DNA of 7,435 bases from Thermodesulfovibrionales bacterium (GTDB lineage Bacteria; Nitrospirota; Thermodesulfovibrionia; Thermodesulfovibrionales; UBA1546). The notes below the pieces were generated by a model. The model worked only from the letters and a program-made list of their open reading frames with translations, was not told the origin of the DNA and made no database searches. Of the stretch, positions 4,702 to 7,435 are shown one piece after another. Where the stretch lies: positions 1-7,435 of the forward strand of contig CAKKPR010000181.1 of the NCBI GenBank assembly GCA_919901705.1. The letters are read 5' to 3'. Position 1 is the first letter of the stretch. The number at the start of each line of letters is the position of its first letter. A program made the translations under genes and the position numbers.

Positions 4702-5487
4702 TTATTTTGCTGGATTACCCTTTGTGTTTATTTCCGGCACTTTAGCTCCGTGACATTCAGTACAGTTGTGCTGTGCGGTTATGCCGTAGACTAAGGCAGG
4801 CAGGTCATGTGTTGGTTTAAACTTGCCGTCAGCCCACTCATTTAACAGTTGTGCTGTGCGAACTGCTACATCCGCCGAAAGCCTGGCACACCTGTCTTTT
4901 CTCTCAGGACTCCAGAATCCGCGGTCTGCCTTCTTCATCCATTTGCCTACCGAAATATGGCAAAGAGGAGAGTCACTCTTGCTTTTTACGATCTCTCCGG
5001 TTGTCTTTGGATTCTTTGGCTTATAAAGTGGCAGCTCTGTTTCGGAATAGTAATGTATAACTTCGTTGGTTATACGTTCACCGGTTTTATTGACGCCGGG
5101 TCCGGCTATCAGGTTTGCAGCAACAGCGGCTCCAAGCATTGTTCCACACATTGTTCCCCAGCCTACTACTCCACCGTGTCCCCACACAAAAGATTCTACA
5201 GGGAATGAGGTGTATGGTTCTCCTATCATCTTTCTAAGGGGAAGGATTATTGCGCTTGCAACCGCAGCGCAGCAGAATGACCCATACCACTTCTCATATG
5301 CTATTGCCCCAACCTCTTCAATGTCTAACTTTTTGTACGGCCATGGCAGTGGTGTCTCTTTAGCTTCCGCCTTTGACAAGAGACTCAGCCCTCCCATTGT
5401 CAGGGCAGCGACTCCTGCTGTACACACAGCGCCTTTAATAAGGCCTCTTCTGGACAACTTTTCATCTAACAACTTTCCATCTTCCAT
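4702..5487 (-). CDS. Tat-exported split-Soret cytochrome c / C_GCAxxG_C_C family redox protein
   Basis: I start this at ATG 5487, which has a strong GGAGGTAAG site, giving 261 residues; an in-frame ATG at 5586 lacks one and lies over the terminator. Residues 12-18 (SRRGLIK) are a twin-arginine motif, followed by a hydrophobic stretch and an AEA cleavage site (about 42/43). The mature part has the C_GCAxxG_C_C pattern: C72-C73, C114 in MCGTMLGA, C176 in LCHISVGKW and C200 in DRCARLSADVA, four positions suited to an iron-sulfur cluster. A C-terminal CTECH (C242, C245, H246) binds heme c covalently. This matches split-Soret cytochromes, periplasmic heme and Fe-S proteins known from sulfate reducers, whose physiological partner is uncertain. 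Those carry two hemes; the second site here lies beyond the stop in broken sequence. The gene leads a probable operon with the tRNA-Cys and tat genes, which fits the export of a folded Fe-S protein. Confidence 0.85.
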   Translation of the reverse strand: MEDGKLLDEKLSRRGLIKGAVCTAGVAALTMGGLSLLSKAEAKETPLPWPYKKLDIEEVGAIAYEKWYGSFCCAAVASAIILPLRKMIGEPYTSFPVESFVWGHGGVVGWGTMCGTMLGAAVAANLIAGPGVNKTGERITNEVIHYYSETELPLYKPKNPKTTGEIVKSKSDSPLCHISVGKWMKKADRGFWSPERKDRCARLSADVAVRTAQLLNEWADGKFKPTHDLPALVYGITAQHNCTECHGAKVPEINTKGNPAK

Positions 5488-5512
5488 AAATCTTACCTCC
5501 ATATTTTTAATT

Positions 5513-5529
5513 AAGGGGGAAACCCCCTT
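5513..5529 (-). promoter_or_regulatory. Perfect hairpin in the cytochrome leader
   Basis: AAGGGGG (5513-5519), AAA and CCCCCTT (5523-5529) pair perfectly, giving 7 bp with a 3-base loop. It lies about 15 bases upstream of the cytochrome ribosome binding site and would fold in the 5' untranslated RNA. It could be a regulatory hairpin or operator. I see no strong promoter match near it. Confidence 0.5.
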
Positions 5530-5584
5530 GCCAATAAAACCATAATCCTTAGTATAAAAATTCAATGCAAAAGCAACGTATAGC

Positions 5585-5639
5585 AAAAAAAAGTGGCTCC
5601 GCTTCAGAGTTATTTTTCAATAATTTCCGAAGCAGAGCC
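5585..5639 (-). terminator. Rho-independent terminator (minus strand)
   Basis: Minus-strand GGCTC-x-GCTTC pairs with its complement (5595-5605 with 5629-5639, one mismatch). An inner TTATT/AATAA stem continues it, and a run of eight T follows directly at 5585-5592. It lies downstream of the small secreted gene and upstream of the cytochrome, so it would end the former's transcript and isolate the cytochrome operon. Confidence 0.7.
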
Positions 5640-5651
5640 TAGTTTAACGGG

Positions 5652-5698
5652 GAGGAATGTCCTTAAAGGACTATCCTCATACAGGCAGTCAGCCTGTA
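5652..5698. repeat. Two adjacent inverted repeats in the intergenic region
   Basis: GAGGA ... GTCCTT-A-AAGGAC ... TCCTC (5652-5678, with a 2x2 internal loop) is followed by TACAGGC-AGTCA-GCCTGTA (5680-5698). A third short one, CGAAG-A-CTTCG, is at 5719-5729. All three precede the terminator on the minus strand, so the 3' untranslated part of the small secreted gene would be highly structured. Confidence 0.6.
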
Positions 5699-5738
5699 AT
5701 CCTTAAAAAACTTTGACTCGAAGACTTCGGAACTACGA

Positions 5739-6026
5739 TTAGACTTTTGGGGGACGTTCTTTTTGAAAGGAAATTAAGGATGAACTAAATGCAGGATTTG
5801 AAATCTTATGAAAACCTGAAAATTCCAAATGAACAGATCTGCACGGACATTCATAGATCGAAGGCGTATCCGTACTCGAAGATAAGGAATGGCCTGACTT
5901 ATCACATACATTCAGGGTGAGTATCACTGTCTTGCCTTTATCAGATGCATGGGAGACTACCGGGTGTAAGGGCAACATTACAGAAACAATAAGAGCGAAC
6001 AAGATCAGTATGCTTCCCGTCTTCAT
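5739..6026 (-). CDS. Small secreted cysteine-containing protein, unknown function
   Basis: The 95-aa product has a clear signal peptide: charged MKTG, a hydrophobic core (residues 5-20) and a likely SHA cleavage at 27/28. The mature part of about 68 residues opens with a beta strand (TVILTLNVCDKSG), then a Ser/Thr-rich stretch, then IYECPC. It therefore has three cysteines (C41, C60, C62), and CxC or disulfide chemistry is possible. It ends basic and proline-containing (FQKERPPKV). No heme, metal or lipobox motif is clear. I do not recognise the family. It is transcribed towards, and terminated before, the cytochrome operon, and lies divergent from the synthase gene. The candidate promoter lies so close to the ATG that the message would have almost no leader. 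It is probably a real exported protein of unknown role. Confidence 0.65.
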   Translation of the reverse strand: MKTGSILILFALIVSVMLPLHPVVSHASDKGKTVILTLNVCDKSGHSLSSSTDTPSIYECPCRSVHLEFSGFHKISNPAFSSSLISFQKERPPKV

Positions 6027-6038
6027 AAAAGACTTTAA

Positions 6039-6067
6039 ATAATATGCGTTATAACTGTCAAGTTCAA
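6039..6067 (-). promoter_or_regulatory. Candidate promoter for the small secreted protein
   Basis: On the minus strand, TTGAAC (6062-6067) and TATTAT (6039-6044) are exactly 17 bases apart; a TTGACA directly follows the first box. Transcription would begin only about 5 bases before the ATG at 6026, implying a near-leaderless message or a later start. Confidence 0.45.
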
Positions 6068-6110
6068 ATTATAATTACCAGGGTGCGATAAATCCCTGTC
6101 CGCCGGGAAT

Positions 6111-6140
6111 TTGTAATATTGCCCATGATTTGTTTATAAT
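6111..6140 (+). promoter_or_regulatory. Candidate promoter for the synthase gene
   Basis: A perfect TATAAT (6135-6140) lies 18 bases after TTGTAA (6111-6116). The expected transcription start near 6147 leaves about 37 bases before ATG 6184. It is back-to-back with the minus-strand promoter at 6039-6067. Confidence 0.5.
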
Positions 6141-6183
6141 ATCGACTTACTGAAAATAAATTTTTAATAATATGAGGCACGGC

Positions 6184-7419
6184 ATGAAAAACAAGGTTTA
6201 CCTTATTGATGTGACAAACAGGGACGGCGTCCAGACATCAAGGATACTCCTCCCGAAACTTTCAAAGACCATGCTCAACCTTTATCTCGATGAGATGGGT
6301 ATATATCAGAGTGAAATCGGGTTCCCTACGCTTAAGCATGAGGTAAATTATATCAATGGCAACCTTGAACTTGTAAAGGCAGGAGCTATAAAGAGGATTC
6401 ATCTTGAGGGCTGGTGCAGGGCAATACCCGAAGACGTGAAATTAACATTCAAAAACTGCCCTGATATAAAGCACCTGAATATCTCCATATCCACATCAGA
6501 GATAATGATACAGGGCAAATTTCAGGGCCGAAAGACATTTAAGGATATTGTTAAAACAGCTATGGAGGCTGTAAAAACAGCAAAGGAATTAGGCGCAGAG
6601 ACTCTCGGCCTCAATGCAGAAGACGCCTCCAGGACAGAACTTGACAGGCTGATAGAATTTGTAATTGCAGGCAAAGAGGCAGGCGCAGACAGATTCAGAT
6701 ACTGTGACACGCTCGGAACCGACGACCCGATAACAATCTATGAAAGGATCAAGGCGCTTGCACTTGCAACAAAGTTCCCGATAGAGATGCACTGCCACAA
6801 TGATCTCGGGATGGCAGAGGCGGTATCAGTGGCCGGCGCTCAGGGCGCGCTTGAAGGCGGCGCTGATTCATACATTAACACCACTATAAACGGATACGGC
6901 GAGCGCTGCGGCAACTGTGATCTTGTCTCTACAATCCTTGCCCTTAAATTCTCACACGGATTAAGTAAAAAAGTTCACCTTGATGAGCATGTAGACCTGA
7001 AAAAGACATGGAAGATTGCAAAATATGCATCGTACGCATTCAATCTTCCAATTCCAATAAACCAGCCTGGCGTCGGTTCCAATGCATTTGCCCACGAATC
7101 AGGCATCCATGCAGACGGCGCACTCAAGGACAGAAGGAATTATGAGCTTTACGATCCGGAGGACGTTGGAAGAGGAGAGCCGGAGCTTCTCGAAACAGGA
7201 AGGATTATCACAACAGGCGAGTATGGAGGGCTAAAAGGCTTCAGGCATGTCTATGACAAAATGGGAATTCATTTCCATGATGACAATGAGGCAAGGAATG
7301 TACTCGAGCTTGCCCAGTATGCGAACCTGCATACCCAGAAACCCCTCACTGACGATGAGCTGAGGTTTATGGCAAGTTACCCTGACATTGCAAGAAAGAT
7401 AATGACTGTAAATCCGTAA
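6184..7419 (+). CDS. Homocitrate synthase / Re-citrate synthase / isopropylmalate synthase family enzyme
   Basis: The 411-aa product has the DRE-TIM (HMGL-like) barrel of acyltransferases that condense acetyl-CoA with a 2-oxo acid. Near the N-terminus TNRDGVQ (R13, D14, Q17) supplies the catalytic Arg and a metal-binding Asp. HCHNDLGMA (H203, H205, N206) completes the metal site, and GYGERCGN (E240-N244) is the second family signature. HESGIHADG (304-312) belongs to the subdomain shared with homocitrate and isopropylmalate synthases. The length fits enzymes lacking the leucine-binding regulatory domain of LeuA, so feedback control by leucine is unlikely. The substrate could be 2-oxoglutarate (homocitrate, NifV-like) or oxaloacetate (Re-citrate synthase, common in strict anaerobes); motifs alone cannot decide. 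I chose ATG 6184 because GAGG lies five bases upstream; ATG 6172 has no site. No nif genes are visible. Confidence 0.88.
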   Translation: MKNKVYLIDVTNRDGVQTSRILLPKLSKTMLNLYLDEMGIYQSEIGFPTLKHEVNYINGNLELVKAGAIKRIHLEGWCRAIPEDVKLTFKNCPDIKHLNISISTSEIMIQGKFQGRKTFKDIVKTAMEAVKTAKELGAETLGLNAEDASRTELDRLIEFVIAGKEAGADRFRYCDTLGTDDPITIYERIKALALATKFPIEMHCHNDLGMAEAVSVAGAQGALEGGADSYINTTINGYGERCGNCDLVSTILALKFSHGLSKKVHLDEHVDLKKTWKIAKYASYAFNLPIPINQPGVGSNAFAHESGIHADGALKDRRNYELYDPEDVGRGEPELLETGRIITTGEYGGLKGFRHVYDKMGIHFHDDNEARNVLELAQYANLHTQKPLTDDELRFMASYPDIARKIMTVNP

Positions 7420-7435
7420 AACATTTATTTTTTAG

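Noticed and set aside
4580..4704. Programmed -1 frameshift or opal readthrough reaching the second heme motif
   Set aside because: The frame of the second CxxCH is -1 from the main frame and meets an in-frame TGA before the palindrome, so both a slip and a readthrough would be needed. The GCA-anticodon tRNA would not read TGA. Decay by insertion plus a stop is simpler.
5066..5545. 159-aa open frame on the plus strand opposite the cytochrome
   Set aside because: It is antisense to a convincing Tat-cytochrome gene, with low-complexity composition and no recognisable domain.
5488..5586. Longer start of the cytochrome at ATG 5586
   Set aside because: No ribosome binding site; the added residues would precede the Tat motif and the segment abuts the terminator T run. 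ATG 5487 has GGAGG.

Overview
The window looks like chromosome from an uncultured or poorly known anaerobic, cytochrome-rich bacterium. A sulfate-reducer-like lineage such as Nitrospirota (Thermodesulfovibrionia) or Desulfobacterota is my best guess. That rests on a Tat-exported split-Soret type cytochrome, a homocitrate/Re-citrate synthase family enzyme, a DUF559 element with C-rich and G-rich flanking repeats, and moderate GC. It is an inference from gene content; no marker gene is present.

Left part (1-2850). On the minus strand there is a two-gene cassette: a minimal nucleotidyltransferase (358-867) overlapping a 58-residue partner (189-365) that seems shortened by a frameshift in an A7 run. 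A small zincin-type metallopeptidase (960-1340) precedes it. Divergently, on the plus strand, lie an exported six-TPR protein (1527-2216) and a nitroreductase (2266-2835). A perfect 13-bp inverted repeat sits in the divergent intergenic region. Bases 1-112 show nothing I can support.

Middle part (2879-5487, all minus strand) is the most interesting. Read 5' to 3' it runs: split-Soret/C_GCAxxG_C_C cytochrome with a Tat signal (5487-4702), a broken second heme-binding tail (4701-4580), an unusual tRNA (4543-4447), tatA (4389-4180), tatB (4144-3878) and a truncated tatC (3877-3548). The tRNA has the body of a selenocysteine tRNA (8-bp acceptor, 5-bp T stem, 6-bp D stem with a 4-base loop, long variable arm). 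Its anticodon is GCA, its discriminator is U73 and CCA is encoded, so it should carry cysteine. It lies inside what looks like one transcription unit, between a cysteine-rich Tat substrate and the Tat translocase. tatC is cut after about 100 codons by a DUF559 endonuclease-like gene flanked by inverted C/G-rich repeats. On the far side of that element lies the C-terminal end of a TonB-like protein instead of the rest of tatC, which suggests a deletion or rearrangement there.

Right part (5585-7419). A terminator and a cluster of hairpins separate the cytochrome operon from a small secreted cysteine-containing protein (5739-6026, minus). Divergent from it is a complete homocitrate synthase / Re-citrate synthase family enzyme (6184-7419, plus).

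Working model (inference): the Tat system exports the folded, cofactor-bearing cytochrome, and the tRNA-Sec-like tRNA-Cys is co-expressed with it. In this genome the locus appears to be decaying, because both the second heme tail and tatC are broken.
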